Origin: Morganella morganii
Lineage (GTDB): Bacteria > Pseudomonadota > Gammaproteobacteria > Enterobacterales > Enterobacteriaceae
DNA: 64,000 nt
Reading direction: 5' to 3'
Assembly: GCF_003996855.1 (NCBI RefSeq)
Contig: NZ_NRQY01000001.1
Span: 364,252 to 428,251, forward strand
The notes under the pieces are model-generated. The model did not search any database and was not told where the DNA came from. It saw only the letters and a list, made by a program, of their open reading frames with translations. The stretch's first letter is position 1. Every line of letters begins with the position of its first letter. Below, piece after piece: positions 18,008 through 28,489 of this stretch. The translations under genes and the position numbers were made by a program.

Positions 18008-18178
18008 ATGGCCGTACAACAAAATAAACCAACTCGTTCCAAACGTGGTATGCGTCGCTCTCATGACGCACTGTCAGCAACTCTGGTTTCTGTTGACAAA
18101 ACCTCTGGTGAAACTCATCTGCGCCACCATGTGACCGCTGATGGTTACTACCGTGGTCGTAAGGTAATCAACAAGTAA
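18008..18178 (+). CDS. rpmF: 50S ribosomal protein L32
   Basis: 56 residues from ATG 18008 with AAGGAGTAAGG upstream. The sequence begins [20 protein letters not shown], the diagnostic L32 N-terminus, and ends [12 protein letters not shown]32 binds 23S rRNA in the large subunit. It lies between yceD and plsX as in E. coli, tying ribosome assembly to fatty acid synthesis by co-transcription. Confidence 0.97.
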   Translation: MAVQQNKPTRSKRGMRRSHDALSATLVSVDKTSGETHLRHHVTADGYYRGRKVINK

Positions 18179-18204
18179 TCTGCTGCTTTTAGCACGTTGA
18201 TATC

Positions 18205-19251
18205 TTGACTAATCTAACCATCGCGTTAGATGCCATGGGTGGGGATATCGGCCCCCATGTCACAGTGCCTGCCTCGCTGCAGGCACTGGCATCTAATCCA
18301 AAGCTCACCCTGTTGCTGGTCGGGCACCCTGATTCCATTTCTCCTCTGCTTGCAAACCAGAATGCTGAGCTGCTCAGTCGTCTGCGCGTGATCCCTGCCT
18401 ATGAGACGATTGCCGGTGATGCCAAACCTTCTCAGGCTATCCGCCAGAGTAAGGGTACATCTATGCGTATCGCGCTGGAACTGGTGAAAGAGGGGGAGGC
18501 TCAGGCGTGTGTCAGTGCCGGAAATACCGGGGCGCTGATGGGCCTGGCGAAACTGATGCTGAAATCCATTGAAGGTATCGAACGTCCTGCGCTGGTGACC
18601 GTGGTGCCGAATCAGAAGAAAGGCAAAACGGTATTGCTTGATCTGGGTGCAAACGCGGAGTGCAGCAGTGACATGCTGGTGCAGTTTGCGGTGATGGGCG
18701 CGGTGATGGCAGAAGATGTGGCCGGGATTCCTCATCCGCGTGTGGCATTACTGAACATCGGTGAAGAAGAAACCAAGGGACCCGACAATATCCGCGAAGC
18801 AGCCACGGTGCTGAAATCGATACCGGACATCAATTATATCGGCTATGCGGAAGGTAACGAACTGCTGACCGGTAAAACCGATGTGCTGGTCTGTGACGGC
18901 TTCGCGGGTAACGTTACCCTGAAAACCATGGAAGGGGTGATTCGTGTGATCCTTTCGATGTTTAAATCACAGAATGAAGGCAAATCGTCATCTCTGCTGT
19001 ACAAAGCTGTGAAGAAAGTCGTGAAAAAAGTGGTGACAAAATGGCTGAATAAACGTTTCAGTCACCTGAACCCCGACCAGTATAACGGTGCTTCTCTGTT
19101 AGGATTACGCGGCATTGTGATTAAAAGTCACGGTGCGGCGAATGTAAGTGCATTCAACGCTGCCATAACGCAGGCGGTTCAGACTGTTGAAAAGCAGGTG
19201 CCTGAACGAATCGCATCCCGTCTCGCCATGGTATTACCCAAGAGTAACTAA
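18205..19251 (+). CDS. plsX: Phosphate acyltransferase PlsX
   Basis: 348 residues from a TTG start at 18205 (sequence [14 protein letters not shown], aligning with the E. coli start). PlsX converts acyl-ACP and phosphate to acyl-phosphate for phospholipid synthesis, at the inner face of the membrane. Visible motifs include the DAMGGD N-terminus, [14 protein letters not shown] near residue 107, and [17 protein letters not shown] near 230. The variable Lys-rich helix around residue 270 ([14 protein letters not shown]) is the amphipathic membrane-facing part. Six bases separate it from fabH. Confidence 0.96.
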   Translation: MTNLTIALDAMGGDIGPHVTVPASLQALASNPKLTLLLVGHPDSISPLLANQNAELLSRLRVIPAYETIAGDAKPSQAIRQSKGTSMRIALELVKEGEAQACVSAGNTGALMGLAKLMLKSIEGIERPALVTVVPNQKKGKTVLLDLGANAECSSDMLVQFAVMGAVMAEDVAGIPHPRVALLNIGEEETKGPDNIREAATVLKSIPDINYIGYAEGNELLTGKTDVLVCDGFAGNVTLKTMEGVIRVILSMFKSQNEGKSSSLLYKAVKKVVKKVVTKWLNKRFSHLNPDQYNGASLLGLRGIVIKSHGAANVSAFNAAITQAVQTVEKQVPERIASRLAMVLPKSN

Positions 19252-19256
19252 CTAAT

Positions 19257-20210
19257 ATGTATACAAAAATTTTAGGAACCGGGAGCTATCTTCCTGCACA
19301 AATCCGCACAAATGCTGATCTGGAAAAAATGGTCGACACAACCGATGAGTGGATTGATACTCGTACTGGTATTCGTGAGCGCCGTCTGGCCGGTGATGAC
19401 GAAACGGTTGTCACGATGGGTCATCAGGCAGCACTGAACGCACTGGATATGGCCGGTATTCCTGCCGGCGATATCGATCTGATTGTCGTGGGCACCACAT
19501 CTTCCACTCACGGTTTCCCGAGTGCGGCCTGTGAAATCCAGAAACTGCTGGGTATTGACAGCTGCATCTCCTTTGATGTGGCTGCGGCGTGTGCCGGTTT
19601 CAGCTACGCTATCAGCGTGGTGGATCAATTCATTAAAACCGGTATGGCGAAAAAAGCCCTGGTGATCGGTTCGGATGTGCTGGCGAAAACGCTGGACCCG
19701 GCAGATCGCGGTACGGTTATCCTGTTTGGTGACGGCGCGGGTGCCTTTGTGGTTGAAGCCTCAGAAGAGCCGGGCATTCTCTCTACCCATTTGCATGCGG
19801 ATGGCCGTTACGGCGACCTGCTGACATTACCGAATAAAGATCGCAAAGACAGCGAAAAACCGGCGTACCTGACAATGGCAGGTAACGAAGTATTCCGCGT
19901 GGCGGTCCGTGAATTAGCCAACGTCGTTGAAGAAGCGCTGGTGGCGAACAATATCGACAAATCAGAACTCGACTGGCTGGTGCCGCATCAGGCAAACCTG
20001 CGCATTATCAGTGCCACCGCAAAAAAATTAAATATGGGCATGGATAAAGTCGTCATTACCCTTGATCGCCATGGCAACACCTCTGCGGCCTCTGTGCCGA
20101 CTGCGTTCGATGAAGCGGTTCGTGACGGGCGCATCAAACGCGGTCAGCTGATTCTGATTGAAGCCTTCGGCGGCGGTTTCGCCTGGGGCTCAGCACTAAT
20201 TCGTTTTTAA
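19257..20210 (+). CDS. fabH: 3-oxoacyl-ACP synthase III
   Basis: 317 residues, identical in length to E. coli FabH. It condenses acetyl-CoA with malonyl-ACP to start each fatty acid. The catalytic triad is in register: Cys112 in DVAAACAGF, His244 in VPHQANLRI and Asn274 in RHGNTSAAS. It lies between plsX and fabD in the fatty acid operon, with short gaps on both sides, so it is almost certainly co-transcribed with them. Confidence 0.98.
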   Translation: MYTKILGTGSYLPAQIRTNADLEKMVDTTDEWIDTRTGIRERRLAGDDETVVTMGHQAALNALDMAGIPAGDIDLIVVGTTSSTHGFPSAACEIQKLLGIDSCISFDVAAACAGFSYAISVVDQFIKTGMAKKALVIGSDVLAKTLDPADRGTVILFGDGAGAFVVEASEEPGILSTHLHADGRYGDLLTLPNKDRKDSEKPAYLTMAGNEVFRVAVRELANVVEEALVANNIDKSELDWLVPHQANLRIISATAKKLNMGMDKVVITLDRHGNTSAASVPTAFDEAVRDGRIKRGQLILIEAFGGGFAWGSALIRF

Positions 20211-20229
20211 TTTTTCAGGAAGCTAAATC

Positions 20230-21162
20230 ATGTCTGCATATGCAATGGTATTTCCGGGACAGGGTTCTCAGTCAGTCGGTATGCTGGCGGACCTCGCGGT
20301 AAATTTTCCGGTCGTGGAGGCAACCTTTGCCGAAGCATCCGCTGAATTGGGCTACGATTTATGGGCACTTGTTCAGAACGGACCGGAAGAAGAACTGAAT
20401 AAAACCTGGCAGACCCAGCCTGCACTGCTGGCGGCCTCTGTGGCCATCTGGCGCGTCTGGCAGGAAAAGAATGGCGCGATGCCTGTCATGATGGCCGGTC
20501 ACAGCCTGGGGGAATACTCCGCACTGGTATGTGCCGGTGTGATGAATTTTAAAGAAGCCATTAAACTGGTGGAATTACGCGGCCGCCTGATGCAGGAAGC
20601 GGTTCCGGCCGGTACCGGTGCGATGTACGCGATCATCGGTCTGGAAAATGATGCTATTGCCAAAGCCTGTGAAGAAGCTGCACAGGGGCAGGTGGTATCG
20701 CCGGTTAACTTTAACTCACCGGGCCAGGTGGTTATCGCCGGTGAAAAAGACGCCGTTGAGCGTGCCGGGGCATTATGTAAGGAAGCCGGGGCAAAACGTG
20801 CGCTGCCGTTATCGGTCAGTGTGCCGTCACATTGTGCATTAATGAAGCCGGCTGCTGATAAATTAGCCGTTGCGCTAAAAAATATCACATTTAATACACC
20901 AATCTTTTCTGTTGTGAACAATGTTGATGTTAAGATAGAGACTTCCGCCGATGCAATTCGTGATGCATTAGTCCGTCAGCTTTATAATCCGGTGCGCTGG
21001 ACCGAAACGGTTGAGTTTATGGCGGTACAGGGTGTTGAAGATCTGCTGGAAGCAGGGCCGGGCAAAGTACTGACCGGGCTGACTAAGCGTATTGTGAAAA
21101 CATTAACATCATCTGCTGTCAATGATATGGCATCATTGGAAACAGCACTTGAAAATCGCTGA
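20230..21162 (+). CDS. fabD: Malonyl-CoA:ACP transacylase
   Basis: 310 residues (E. coli 309). FabD moves the malonyl group from CoA to ACP, supplying the elongation substrate. The nucleophile Ser92 is in AGHSLGEYSAL and the oxyanion-hole segment FPGQGSQSVGM is at residues 8-18. The partner His lies in SVPSHCALM near residue 200. AGGAAG lies upstream of ATG 20230. Its stop is seven bases before the fabG start. Confidence 0.98.
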   Translation: MSAYAMVFPGQGSQSVGMLADLAVNFPVVEATFAEASAELGYDLWALVQNGPEEELNKTWQTQPALLAASVAIWRVWQEKNGAMPVMMAGHSLGEYSALVCAGVMNFKEAIKLVELRGRLMQEAVPAGTGAMYAIIGLENDAIAKACEEAAQGQVVSPVNFNSPGQVVIAGEKDAVERAGALCKEAGAKRALPLSVSVPSHCALMKPAADKLAVALKNITFNTPIFSVVNNVDVKIETSADAIRDALVRQLYNPVRWTETVEFMAVQGVEDLLEAGPGKVLTGLTKRIVKTLTSSAVNDMASLETALENR

Positions 21163-21169
21163 GGTTGAG

Positions 21170-21904
21170 ATGAGCTTTGAAGGCAAAATTGCCCTTGTCA
21201 CCGGTGCGAGCCGCGGAATCGGTCGTGCAATTGCTGAGAAATTAGCAGCACGCGGTGCAACTGTCATTGGTACTGCAACCAGCGAAAGCGGTGCGGCAGC
21301 TATCAGTGAATACTTAGGCGCAAAGGGTAAAGGCCTTGCGCTGAACGTGACCGACAGCGCATCCATTGACCATGTATTAGAAAATATTCGCGCTGAGTTT
21401 GGCGAAATTGATATTTTGGTTAATAATGCAGGTATCACACGTGACAACTTACTGATGCGTATGAAAGACGATGAGTGGCAGGATATCCTGGACACGAACC
21501 TTTCATCCGTATTCCGTCTGTCCAAAGCGGTTATGCGCGCCATGATGAAAAAACGTTGCGGGCGCATCATCACCATCGGTTCTGTTGTCGGAACGATGGG
21601 GAACGCCGGACAGGCTAACTATGCGGCGGCGAAAGCCGGGCTGATTGGTTTCAGTAAATCACTCGCCCGTGAAGTCGCGTCGCGCGGTATCACCGTCAAC
21701 GTCGTTGCCCCAGGTTTTATCGAAACCGATATGACTCGTGCATTGACAGACGACCAGCGTGCAGGCATTTTATCTCAGGTTCCTGCTAACCGTTTGGGTG
21801 ATGCTGAAGAGATTGCCAGTGCTGTAGCCTTCTTAGCTTCTGATGAAGCGGCTTACATCACAGGCGAGACATTGCATGTCAATGGTGGCATGTACATGAT
21901 TTAA
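21170..21904 (+). CDS. fabG: 3-oxoacyl-ACP reductase
   Basis: 244 residues from ATG 21170, the same length as E. coli FabG; GAGGTTGAG overlaps the fabD stop as ribosome-binding site. It reduces 3-oxoacyl-ACP with NADPH. The short-chain dehydrogenase features are all there: cofactor motif TGASRGIGRAIA at residues 11-22, NNAG at 85-88, and the catalytic Ser138, Tyr151 and Lys155 (YAAAK). An upstream frame extension to 21122 overlaps fabD and is not used. Confidence 0.98.
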   Translation: MSFEGKIALVTGASRGIGRAIAEKLAARGATVIGTATSESGAAAISEYLGAKGKGLALNVTDSASIDHVLENIRAEFGEIDILVNNAGITRDNLLMRMKDDEWQDILDTNLSSVFRLSKAVMRAMMKKRCGRIITIGSVVGTMGNAGQANYAAAKAGLIGFSKSLAREVASRGITVNVVAPGFIETDMTRALTDDQRAGILSQVPANRLGDAEEIASAVAFLASDEAAYITGETLHVNGGMYMI

Positions 21905-21912
21905 TGTTTGAG

Positions 21913-21969
21913 CTAACCATTTGCCGTTTTTGTGTAAACACACGCAAAAGTGAGTATTTATATGGTTAG
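21913..21969 (+). other. Nested inverted repeat between fabG and acpP
   Basis: CTAACCAT (21913-21920) and ATGGTTAG (21962-21969) are exact complements 41 bases apart, and an imperfect inner stem around TTTTTGTGT and ACACGCAAAA lies between. The element could terminate part of the fabG message, protect the acpP transcript end, or be part of the separate acpP promoter region expected here (21905-22059). Confidence 0.4.
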
Positions 21970-22059
21970 ACCAGCCGGGATTGGGTTGCATCTTTTCCTG
22001 TATTTTATAAACTACGAAAACCATCGCATATAGCGAGTTTTGATAGGAAATTTAATAGT

Positions 22060-22296
22060 ATGAGCGCTATCGAAGAACGTGTTAAGAAAATCATCGTTGA
22101 ACAACTGGGTGTTAAAGAGGAAGAAGTAAAAAACGAAGCTTCATTCGTTGATGACTTAGGCGCTGATTCTCTTGACACAGTTGAGCTGGTGATGGCTCTG
22201 GAAGAAGAGTTCGACATCGAAATCCCAGACGAAGAAGCAGAAAAAATCACAACTGTACAGGCTGCTATTGACTACGTTGAGAACGCAGGCAAGTAA
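22060..22296 (+). CDS. acpP: Acyl carrier protein
   Basis: 78 residues, acidic, essentially the E. coli sequence. The phosphopantetheine attachment site is Ser37 (counting Met) in [11 protein letters not shown]. It carries growing acyl chains between the Fab enzymes encoded around it and supplies PlsX. The 155-base gap upstream allows a separate strong promoter, and a hairpin follows the stop codon, both fitting the high acpP expression known in E. coli. Confidence 0.99.
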   Translation: MSAIEERVKKIIVEQLGVKEEEVKNEASFVDDLGADSLDTVELVMALEEEFDIEIPDEEAEKITTVQAAIDYVENAGK

Positions 22297-22311
22297 GCAT
22301 CCCTCATGTCC

Positions 22312-22340
22312 AGGCGGTCACCCGACCGCCTTGTTTCTTT
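22312..22340 (+). terminator. acpP-fabF attenuating terminator
   Basis: AGGCGGTC (22312-22319) pairs exactly with GACCGCCT (22324-22331) over an ACCC loop, followed by a T-rich run interrupted by G and C (TGTTTCTTTT). The imperfect T tract suggests partial read-through into fabF, which begins 26 bases later. Confidence 0.7.
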
Positions 22341-22365
22341 TATTCCCCCCCCTCGGAGGATAAGC

Positions 22366-23610
22366 GTGTCTGAGCGTCGTGTAGTTGTGACCGGACTTGG
22401 CATGTTATCTCCTGTCGGTAATACAGTCGATTCATCCTGGAAAGCTGTGTGTGCCGGGCAGAGTGGTATCAGCCTGATTGATCATTTTGGCACCTCAAAC
22501 CATGCGACCAAATTCGCGGGTATGGTAAAAGATTTCAATCACGAAGATTTTAATATTTCGCGCAAAGATGCCCGGAAGATGGATCTCTTCATTCAATACG
22601 GTATTGCAGCCGGTATCCGTGCAATAGAGGATTCCGGACTTGAAGTAACAGAAGCCAATGCAACCCGTATAGGCGCTGCGATTGGTTCTGGTATTGGTGG
22701 TCTCGGACTGATTGAAGAAAACTGTAGTTCTCTGGCAGCCGGCGGTCCGCGTAAAGTGAGTCCGTTCTTTGTGCCGTCAACTATCATTAATATGGTTGCC
22801 GGACATCTGAGTATAATGTACGGCCTGCGCGGACCAAGTATTTCCATTGCCACCGCCTGTACCTCCGGCGTGCATAACATTGGTCATGCGGCTCGGATTA
22901 TCGCTTACGGTGATGCGGATGTGATGGTTGCCGGTGGTACTGAGAAAGCCAGCACACCATTAGGTGTTGCCGGATTCGGTGCTGCACGTGCCTTATCCAC
23001 CAATAATGATAATCCTCAGGGCGCAAGCCGTCCGTGGGATAAAGATCGTGACGGGTTTGTGCTGGGTGACGGTGCCGGTATGCTGGTACTGGAAGAGTAC
23101 GAACACGCGAAAAACCGCGGTGCGAAAATCTATGCGGAACTGGTCGGTTTCGGGATGAGCAGCGATGCTTATCACATGACATCACCACCGGAAAACGGAG
23201 AAGGTGCCGCACTGGCCATGGCAAATGCGATTCAGGATGCGGGTATTCCTGCTGACAGCATCGGCTATATCAATGCACACGGCACATCCACCTCAGCGGG
23301 TGATGTGGCGGAAGCAAAAGCCGTTGAAACGGTATTTGGTGAAGGAACGAACGTTCTGGTCAGCTCAACCAAATCCATGACCGGTCACCTGCTGGGTGCT
23401 GCCGGTGCAGTGGAATCCATTTTCACTATTCTGGCATTGCGTGATCAGATTATACCGCCGACCATCAACCTGGATAATCAGGATGAGGCAGTCTGCAAAC
23501 TCGACTTTGTACCGGGCAAAGCCCGCAAAGTAGAGGGTATGGAATATGCACTCTGTAACTCTTTCGGCTTCGGCGGAACCAACGGCTCCCTGATTTTCCG
23601 TAAGATCTGA
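22366..23610 (+). CDS. fabF: 3-oxoacyl-ACP synthase II
   Basis: 414 residues from GTG 22366 ([18 protein letters not shown]), one longer than E. coli FabF; GGAGG lies seven bases upstream. A longer frame from 22306 would run through the acpP terminator and is rejected. FabF elongates acyl-ACP and is responsible for thermal control of unsaturation. Catalytic Cys165 is in ATACTSGVH; the two His are in [11 protein letters not shown] near 305 and TGHLLGAAG near 342. It closes the fatty acid operon and is followed by a strong terminator. Confidence 0.97.
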   Translation: MSERRVVVTGLGMLSPVGNTVDSSWKAVCAGQSGISLIDHFGTSNHATKFAGMVKDFNHEDFNISRKDARKMDLFIQYGIAAGIRAIEDSGLEVTEANATRIGAAIGSGIGGLGLIEENCSSLAAGGPRKVSPFFVPSTIINMVAGHLSIMYGLRGPSISIATACTSGVHNIGHAARIIAYGDADVMVAGGTEKASTPLGVAGFGAARALSTNNDNPQGASRPWDKDRDGFVLGDGAGMLVLEEYEHAKNRGAKIYAELVGFGMSSDAYHMTSPPENGEGAALAMANAIQDAGIPADSIGYINAHGTSTSAGDVAEAKAVETVFGEGTNVLVSSTKSMTGHLLGAAGAVESIFTILALRDQIIPPTINLDNQDEAVCKLDFVPGKARKVEGMEYALCNSFGFGGTNGSLIFRKI

Positions 23611-23625
23611 GTCTGTTTTCTGAGA

Positions 23626-23653
23626 AAAAAGCGCCTTCCGGCGCTTTTTTTTT
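23626..23653 (+). terminator. Intrinsic terminator of fabF
   Basis: A stem of AAAAAGCGCC and GGCGCTTTTT with a TTCC loop continues into nine T. It begins about 15 bases after the fabF stop. Confidence 0.92.
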
Positions 23654-23769
23654 ACCTGACGGGTGACGTTATCGTGCTTTTGCACAAAAATCACAGCTGT
23701 ACTATTATACAGGTCTGTCCGGATACTGAATGACGGTTAAATAATAATCGTTAAAACAATGAGTTGGCT

Positions 23770-24609
23770 ATGACACATCAGGCGCAATACTGGGTTAATG
23801 GTGTACCGCAGCATACGATTGCGATCTCTGATCGCAGTGTGCAGTTTGGTGACGGCTGTTTTACCACGATGCGTATTGTGAACAGCAAACCGTCACTGCT
23901 GACACGCCATCTGCGCCGGTTACATGGTGGTTGTGAGGGGCTGAGACTGACGCCGCCGGATGAGTCACTGCTCACTCAGTGGATAATGCAGGCCGCAGAA
24001 GGTGCCACAAATGCCGTGCTGAAAGTGATTATCTCTGCCGGTGAGCAGGGGCGCGGTTATCTGCGTGACGATGTACCGCCGGTGGTTATCCTGATTCGCT
24101 CCGCATACCCGGAAAGCTATCCGGCATTACAGGAGCGTGGTTTATCATTGGTGAAAAGTCCGGTGCCGCTGTCCGTTAATCCGTATCTGGCCGGTATTAA
24201 ACACCTGAACCGGCTGGAGCAGGTGCTTATCCGCCGTTATGTGGCAGAACAGCAGGCTGATGAAGCCATTGTCTGTGATACTGACGGCCTTCTGACGGAA
24301 GGATGCAGTGCCAACCTGTTCTGGCGCTGCGGTGATGATGTGTTTACGCCGTCACTGACCAAATGCGGCGTGGCAGGTGTTATGCGTGCGCATATCCTGG
24401 ATGTGCTGAAAAACAGCCGTTACCGCTGTTATGAAACTGAACGTTTTCCGCAGGTGCTGGCAAACGCGGATGAGGTGATTATGTGTAATGCACTGATGCC
24501 GGTGATGCCGGTCAATGAGATCCGCGCGGATGGCCGTCATCACTGGCGGTATACTTCCCGCTCACTTTTTACCCTGCTTTTGCCGTACTGTCCGGCAGCA
24601 ATACCCTGA
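23770..24609 (+). CDS. pabC: Aminodeoxychorismate lyase
   Basis: 279 residues from ATG 23770 (MTHQAQYWVNG); a TTG two codons earlier is less likely. This fold-type IV PLP enzyme splits 4-amino-4-deoxychorismate into p-aminobenzoate and pyruvate for folate synthesis. The N-terminal ISDRSVQFGDGCFTT, the PLP lysine in AGIKHLNRLEQVL (near residue 157) and the late LTEGCSANLFW are family hallmarks. It begins the pabC-mltG-tmk-holB-ycfH run seen in E. coli, with its own upstream space after the fabF terminator. Confidence 0.95.
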   Translation: MTHQAQYWVNGVPQHTIAISDRSVQFGDGCFTTMRIVNSKPSLLTRHLRRLHGGCEGLRLTPPDESLLTQWIMQAAEGATNAVLKVIISAGEQGRGYLRDDVPPVVILIRSAYPESYPALQERGLSLVKSPVPLSVNPYLAGIKHLNRLEQVLIRRYVAEQQADEAIVCDTDGLLTEGCSANLFWRCGDDVFTPSLTKCGVAGVMRAHILDVLKNSRYRCYETERFPQVLANADEVIMCNALMPVMPVNEIRADGRHHWRYTSRSLFTLLLPYCPAAIP

Positions 24610-24629
24610 ATGAACAGAGTTAATGACTG

Positions 24630-25673
24630 ATGAAAAAAACACGGATTTTCCTTGTGACATTTTTAGTGCTGCTTGCGGTTTCAGGCGGTGTGGCATACTG
24701 GCTTTATCACCAGGTGGAAGCCTTTTCCGGACAAAAAATTTCCGTTACTGAAGAGACGATTTTCACTATCCCGGCGGGCACCGGTCGTGTGGCACTGGAG
24801 AAAAAACTGGCGGAAAGCGGGATTATCCCGGAATCACATAATTATGACTGGCTGCTGCAACTGGAGCCGGATCTGGCAAAAATCAAAGCCGGCACTTACC
24901 GCCTGACGCCGGATATGACCGTCAGAAGCATGCTGCAACTGTTTGTCAGCGGCAAAGAGGCACAGTTCAGCATCCGTTTTGTGGAAGGCAGTAAATTAGC
25001 GGACTGGCAGAAGATTCTGTCAGAAGCGCCTTACCTGAAACAGACCCTCGCAGATTTACCGGCGGATAAACTGACAGAGATGCTCGGCCTGCCAGCCGGC
25101 AGTCATCTCGAAGGGCGCTTTTATCCGGACACCTATCTCTATACCGCCGGGACGGAAGATACTCAAATCCTGAAACGGGCGCATCAGCAGATGGAAACAA
25201 AACTCGCGGCGGCCTGGAAGACACGCAATACCGATTTACCGTATGCCGATCCGTATGAAATGCTGATCATGGCCTCGCTGATTGAAAAAGAGACCGGCGT
25301 GGAAGGCGAACGCAAAAAAGTGGCATCAGTCTTTATGAACCGGCTGAAACTGAAAATGCGCCTGCAAACTGACCCGACGGTGATTTACGGCATGGGGGAA
25401 CGTTACCAGGGCACGATTTACCGCAGCGATCTGGCACGGGCAACACCGTATAATACTTATCAGATTGACGGTATGCCGCCAACCCCTATCGCCATGCCGG
25501 GCAGTGCCTCGCTGGAGGCGGCAGCCAGACCGGATACCACCGGTTACCTTTACTTTGTCGCGGATGGCAAAGGCGGGCATGTATTTACCACGAATCTGCG
25601 GGATCACAACCGGGCGGTTGCGGATTACCGTAACGGATTAAAAAACAATGACAGGCAAATTTATTGTAATTGA
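24630..25673 (+). CDS. mltG: Endolytic murein transglycosylase MltG
   Basis: 347 residues (E. coli 340). One N-terminal membrane helix (about residues 5-26) anchors it in the inner membrane with the rest in the periplasm. A LysM-like region is followed by the YceG catalytic domain; the catalytic Glu is in [14 protein letters not shown] and the substrate-binding segment [14 protein letters not shown] follows. It cuts nascent glycan strands, setting their length. Its 3' end overlaps tmk by 26 bases. Confidence 0.96.
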   Translation: MKKTRIFLVTFLVLLAVSGGVAYWLYHQVEAFSGQKISVTEETIFTIPAGTGRVALEKKLAESGIIPESHNYDWLLQLEPDLAKIKAGTYRLTPDMTVRSMLQLFVSGKEAQFSIRFVEGSKLADWQKILSEAPYLKQTLADLPADKLTEMLGLPAGSHLEGRFYPDTYLYTAGTEDTQILKRAHQQMETKLAAAWKTRNTDLPYADPYEMLIMASLIEKETGVEGERKKVASVFMNRLKLKMRLQTDPTVIYGMGERYQGTIYRSDLARATPYNTYQIDGMPPTPIAMPGSASLEAAARPDTTGYLYFVADGKGGHVFTTNLRDHNRAVADYRNGLKNNDRQIYCN

Positions 25674-26286
25674 AGGGCTTGAAGGTGCCGGAAAAACCAC
25701 GGCGCGTCAGGTGATTGTGGATACTCTGCATGAAAACGGCATCGCTGACCTGATCTATACCCGTGAGCCGGGCGGCACGCCGCTGGCAGAAAAACTTCGC
25801 ACCCTGATTAAAGACGGGATTGACGGCGAAACGGTTACCGATAAAGCGGAAGTGCTGATGTTATACGCCGCACGTATTCAGCTGGTGGATAATGTCATCA
25901 AACCGGCACTGGCACGGGGACAATGGGTGATCGGCGATCGCCATGACCTGTCTTCTCAGGCCTACCAGGGCGGCGGACGCGGTATTGACCGTAAGCTGAT
26001 GCAGTCACTGCGTGATACGGTGCTGGGGGATTTTTATCCTGACTTCACTCTTTATCTCGACCTGCCGCCGGAAACGGGTCTGGCCCGTGCCCGCAGCCGG
26101 GGGGAACTGGACAGAATTGAGCAGGAGTCGCTGGATTTCTTCCGCCGCACCCGGGCCCGTTATCTGGAACTGGCTGAATCCGACCCGCGCATTGTGACCG
26201 TTGATGCTTCGCAATCAATGGATAACGTCCATCAATCAATCCGCGCTGCGGTACTGGATTGGCTGGCACAGCAGAAAGGGGCGTAA
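25648..26286 (+). CDS. tmk: Thymidylate kinase
   Basis: 212 residues. The P-loop GLEGAGKTT is at residues 8-16, the DRX motif is [16 protein letters not shown] near 100 and a lid with [14 protein letters not shown] near 150, as in the E. coli type. It phosphorylates dTMP to dTDP. It starts inside mltG and its stop overlaps the holB start by one base (TAATG), so translation is coupled through the operon. Confidence 0.97.
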   Translation: MTGKFIVIEGLEGAGKTTARQVIVDTLHENGIADLIYTREPGGTPLAEKLRTLIKDGIDGETVTDKAEVLMLYAARIQLVDNVIKPALARGQWVIGDRHDLSSQAYQGGGRGIDRKLMQSLRDTVLGDFYPDFTLYLDLPPETGLARARSRGELDRIEQESLDFFRRTRARYLELAESDPRIVTVDASQSMDNVHQSIRAAVLDWLAQQKGA

Positions 26287-27284
26287 TGAACTGGTATCCG
26301 TGGCTTAATCCTGTTTACCGTCAGCTGGCAACCGCGTGGATGTCCGGCCGGGGTCATCATGCTCTGCTGCTGTACGGCATTTACGGTACCGGTACTGACG
26401 AACTGGCCTATGCCCTGACACGGCTGCGGATGTGTCAGCAGCCGCAGGGCATCAAAAGCTGCGGGGAGTGCCACAGCTGTAAACTGATGCTGGCGGGCAC
26501 GCATCCGGACTTTTATCTGCTGTTACCGGAAAAGGGCAAATCTGCGCTTGGTATCGATGCGGTGCGGGCGGTGACGGAAAAGCTGTATGACCACGCCCAG
26601 CAGGGCGGTGCCAAACTGGTGCATATTCCGCAGGCGGAACTGCTGACCGAAGCGGCTGCCAACGCCTTGCTGAAAACCCTGGAAGAGCCGACAGAGAATA
26701 CCTGGTTTGTGTTACAGAGCCGGCGGGCGGAGCAATTGCTGCCGACGCTGCGCAGCCGCTGCTTTGCGTATCACCTGGCACCGCCGTCAGCGGATACCGG
26801 TTTGCAGTGGTTACAGCGGGAGCATCCTCAGTCTGATGCGGTCGCCCGGCAGACGGCACTGAATCTCTGTCATTATGCCCCGGCAGCGGCACTGTCGCTG
26901 CTGACTACCGCAGACTGGCAGAACCGTCTGAATCTGTTTACGCAGCTTGCAGCATCGGTGCGCAGCGGGGATTTTTTATCGCTGTTATCTGAGCTGAATC
27001 ATCAGGATGCGGAAAAGCGCATCAGCTGGCTGACAACACTGTTTATGGATGCGGTAAAATATCAGCAGAATATGGCACCCGCCTGTCTGAATCAGGATCA
27101 GTCAGCCCTTATTGCACAACTGGCAACGCATTACAGCAGCGCGCATTTACTGAATGCAGCGGAAAGCTGGCTGGTCTGCCGTCACCGGCTGATGACCATC
27201 ACCGGTGTTAATCAGGAGCTGCTGCTGACAGAGCAATTGTTACATCAGGAAACGCTGTTTTCTGCATCACCTAATTTAAAATAA
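26286..27284 (+). CDS. holB: DNA polymerase III delta' subunit
   Basis: 332 residues from ATG 26286, overlapping the tmk stop; E. coli HolB has 334. It is a rigid subunit of the clamp loader. The AAA+ fold is degenerate at the P-loop (YGIYGTGTDE, no ATP-binding Lys), as expected for delta'. A zinc module is visible in RMCQQPQGIKSCGECHSCK near residues 48-66, and the sensor region LLKTLEEPTENTWF near 135. The gene follows tmk and precedes ycfH as in E. coli. Confidence 0.95.
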   Translation: MNWYPWLNPVYRQLATAWMSGRGHHALLLYGIYGTGTDELAYALTRLRMCQQPQGIKSCGECHSCKLMLAGTHPDFYLLLPEKGKSALGIDAVRAVTEKLYDHAQQGGAKLVHIPQAELLTEAAANALLKTLEEPTENTWFVLQSRRAEQLLPTLRSRCFAYHLAPPSADTGLQWLQREHPQSDAVARQTALNLCHYAPAAALSLLTTADWQNRLNLFTQLAASVRSGDFLSLLSELNHQDAEKRISWLTTLFMDAVKYQQNMAPACLNQDQSALIAQLATHYSSAHLLNAAESWLVCRHRLMTITGVNQELLLTEQLLHQETLFSASPNLK

Positions 27285-27294
27285 TGAGTTAATT

Positions 27295-28074
27295 ATGTTT
27301 TTAGTCGATTCCCATTGCCACCTCGATTGCCTGGATTATGAAAAACGGCATGAAAATGTGGATGATGTTATGCAAAAGGCCGCGCAGCGTGATGTGAAAT
27401 ATGCGCTGGCGGTAGCGACAACCCTGCCGGGTTACACAAAAATGCGTGAGCTGATTGGTGATCGCCCCGATGTGGCCTTTTCCTGTGGTATTCATCCGCT
27501 GAATCTGGATGAGCCGTATGATTTCACGCTGCTGCGTGAACTGGCCGCGGATAAACGCGTGGTGGCACTCGGTGAAACCGGGCTGGATTACTACTACCAG
27601 AAAGAGAATGCGGCGCTTCAGCGCGATGTATTCCGTGAGCATATCCGCATCGGACGTGAACTGAATAAACCGGTGATTGTGCATACCCGTGATGCGCGCG
27701 AGGATACCCTGGCGATTATCCGTGAAGAGCAGGCCGGGGAGTGCGGCGGCGTGTTACACTGCTTTACCGAGGACAAAGAGACTGCAATGGCGCTGCTGGA
27801 TGAAGGTTTTTATATCTCCTTTTCCGGTATCGTGACCTTCCGCAACGCAGAACAAATCCGCGAAGCCGCACGGATTGTGCCGCTGGATCGTATTCTGGTG
27901 GAAACGGACTCACCTTACCTGGCACCGGTGCCGTTCCGCGGCAAAGAAAACCAGCCCGCTTACGTGCGTGATGTGGCGGAGTATATGGCTGTATTAAAAG
28001 GGGTGAGCGTTGAGGCGCTTGCTGAGATCACCACTGACAATTTCAGCCGTCTGTTTCAGGTGTCTGTCCGGTAA
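27295..28074 (+). CDS. ycfH: TatD-family metal-dependent hydrolase YcfH
   Basis: 259 residues. The TIM-barrel metal ligands of the TatD family are evident: VDSHCHLD at residues 4-11, GETGLDYYY near 93, VHTRDA near 128, LHCFTED near 153 and the late ETDSPYL near 203. Relatives act as 3'-5' nucleases or deacylases, but the physiological substrate of YcfH is not known. It is the last gene of the pabC-mltG-tmk-holB group, 10 bases after holB. The ptsG gene that follows in E. coli is absent here; hinT comes instead. Confidence 0.93.
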   Translation: MFLVDSHCHLDCLDYEKRHENVDDVMQKAAQRDVKYALAVATTLPGYTKMRELIGDRPDVAFSCGIHPLNLDEPYDFTLLRELAADKRVVALGETGLDYYYQKENAALQRDVFREHIRIGRELNKPVIVHTRDAREDTLAIIREEQAGECGGVLHCFTEDKETAMALLDEGFYISFSGIVTFRNAEQIREAARIVPLDRILVETDSPYLAPVPFRGKENQPAYVRDVAEYMAVLKGVSVEALAEITTDNFSRLFQVSVR

Positions 28075-28117
28075 ATACGGACACATCTGTCAGGCTGATT
28101 AATTAGAGGAGCAGGTT

Positions 28118-28468
28118 ATGGCCGAAGAAACTATTTTTAGTAAAATTATTCGTCGTGAAATTCCGTCTGATATCGTCTATCAGGATGACAGCGTGACGGC
28201 ATTCCGTGATATTTCCCCGCAGGCACCGACACATATTCTGATTATTCCCAACCATCTTATTCCTACCGTGAATGATGTTACACCTGAAGATGAGCAGGTT
28301 CTGGGTCATATGATCACGGTAGCGGCCAAAATCGCGCAGCAGGAAGGTATTGCGGATGATGGCTACCGCCTGATTATGAACTGCAACCGTCACGGCGGAC
28401 AGGAAGTGTTCCATATTCATATGCATCTGGTCGGCGGCCGTCATCTGGGGCCGATGCTGGCAAAATAA
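28118..28468 (+). CDS. hinT: HIT-family purine nucleoside phosphoramidase HinT
   Basis: 116 residues (E. coli 119). The histidine triad HIHMHLVGG near residue 100 and the nucleotide-binding segment [17 protein letters not shown] near 30 define the family. HinT hydrolyses AMP-lysine-type phosphoramidates. GAGGAGC lies before ATG 28118. It leads a group with lpoB, thiK, nagZ and ycfP; the E. coli lipoprotein gene ycfL normally between hinT and lpoB is missing. Confidence 0.96.
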   Translation: MAEETIFSKIIRREIPSDIVYQDDSVTAFRDISPQAPTHILIIPNHLIPTVNDVTPEDEQVLGHMITVAAKIAQQEGIADDGYRLIMNCNRHGGQEVFHIHMHLVGGRHLGPMLAK

Positions 28469-28489
28469 CCGGCAGACAGGAGAATCGTG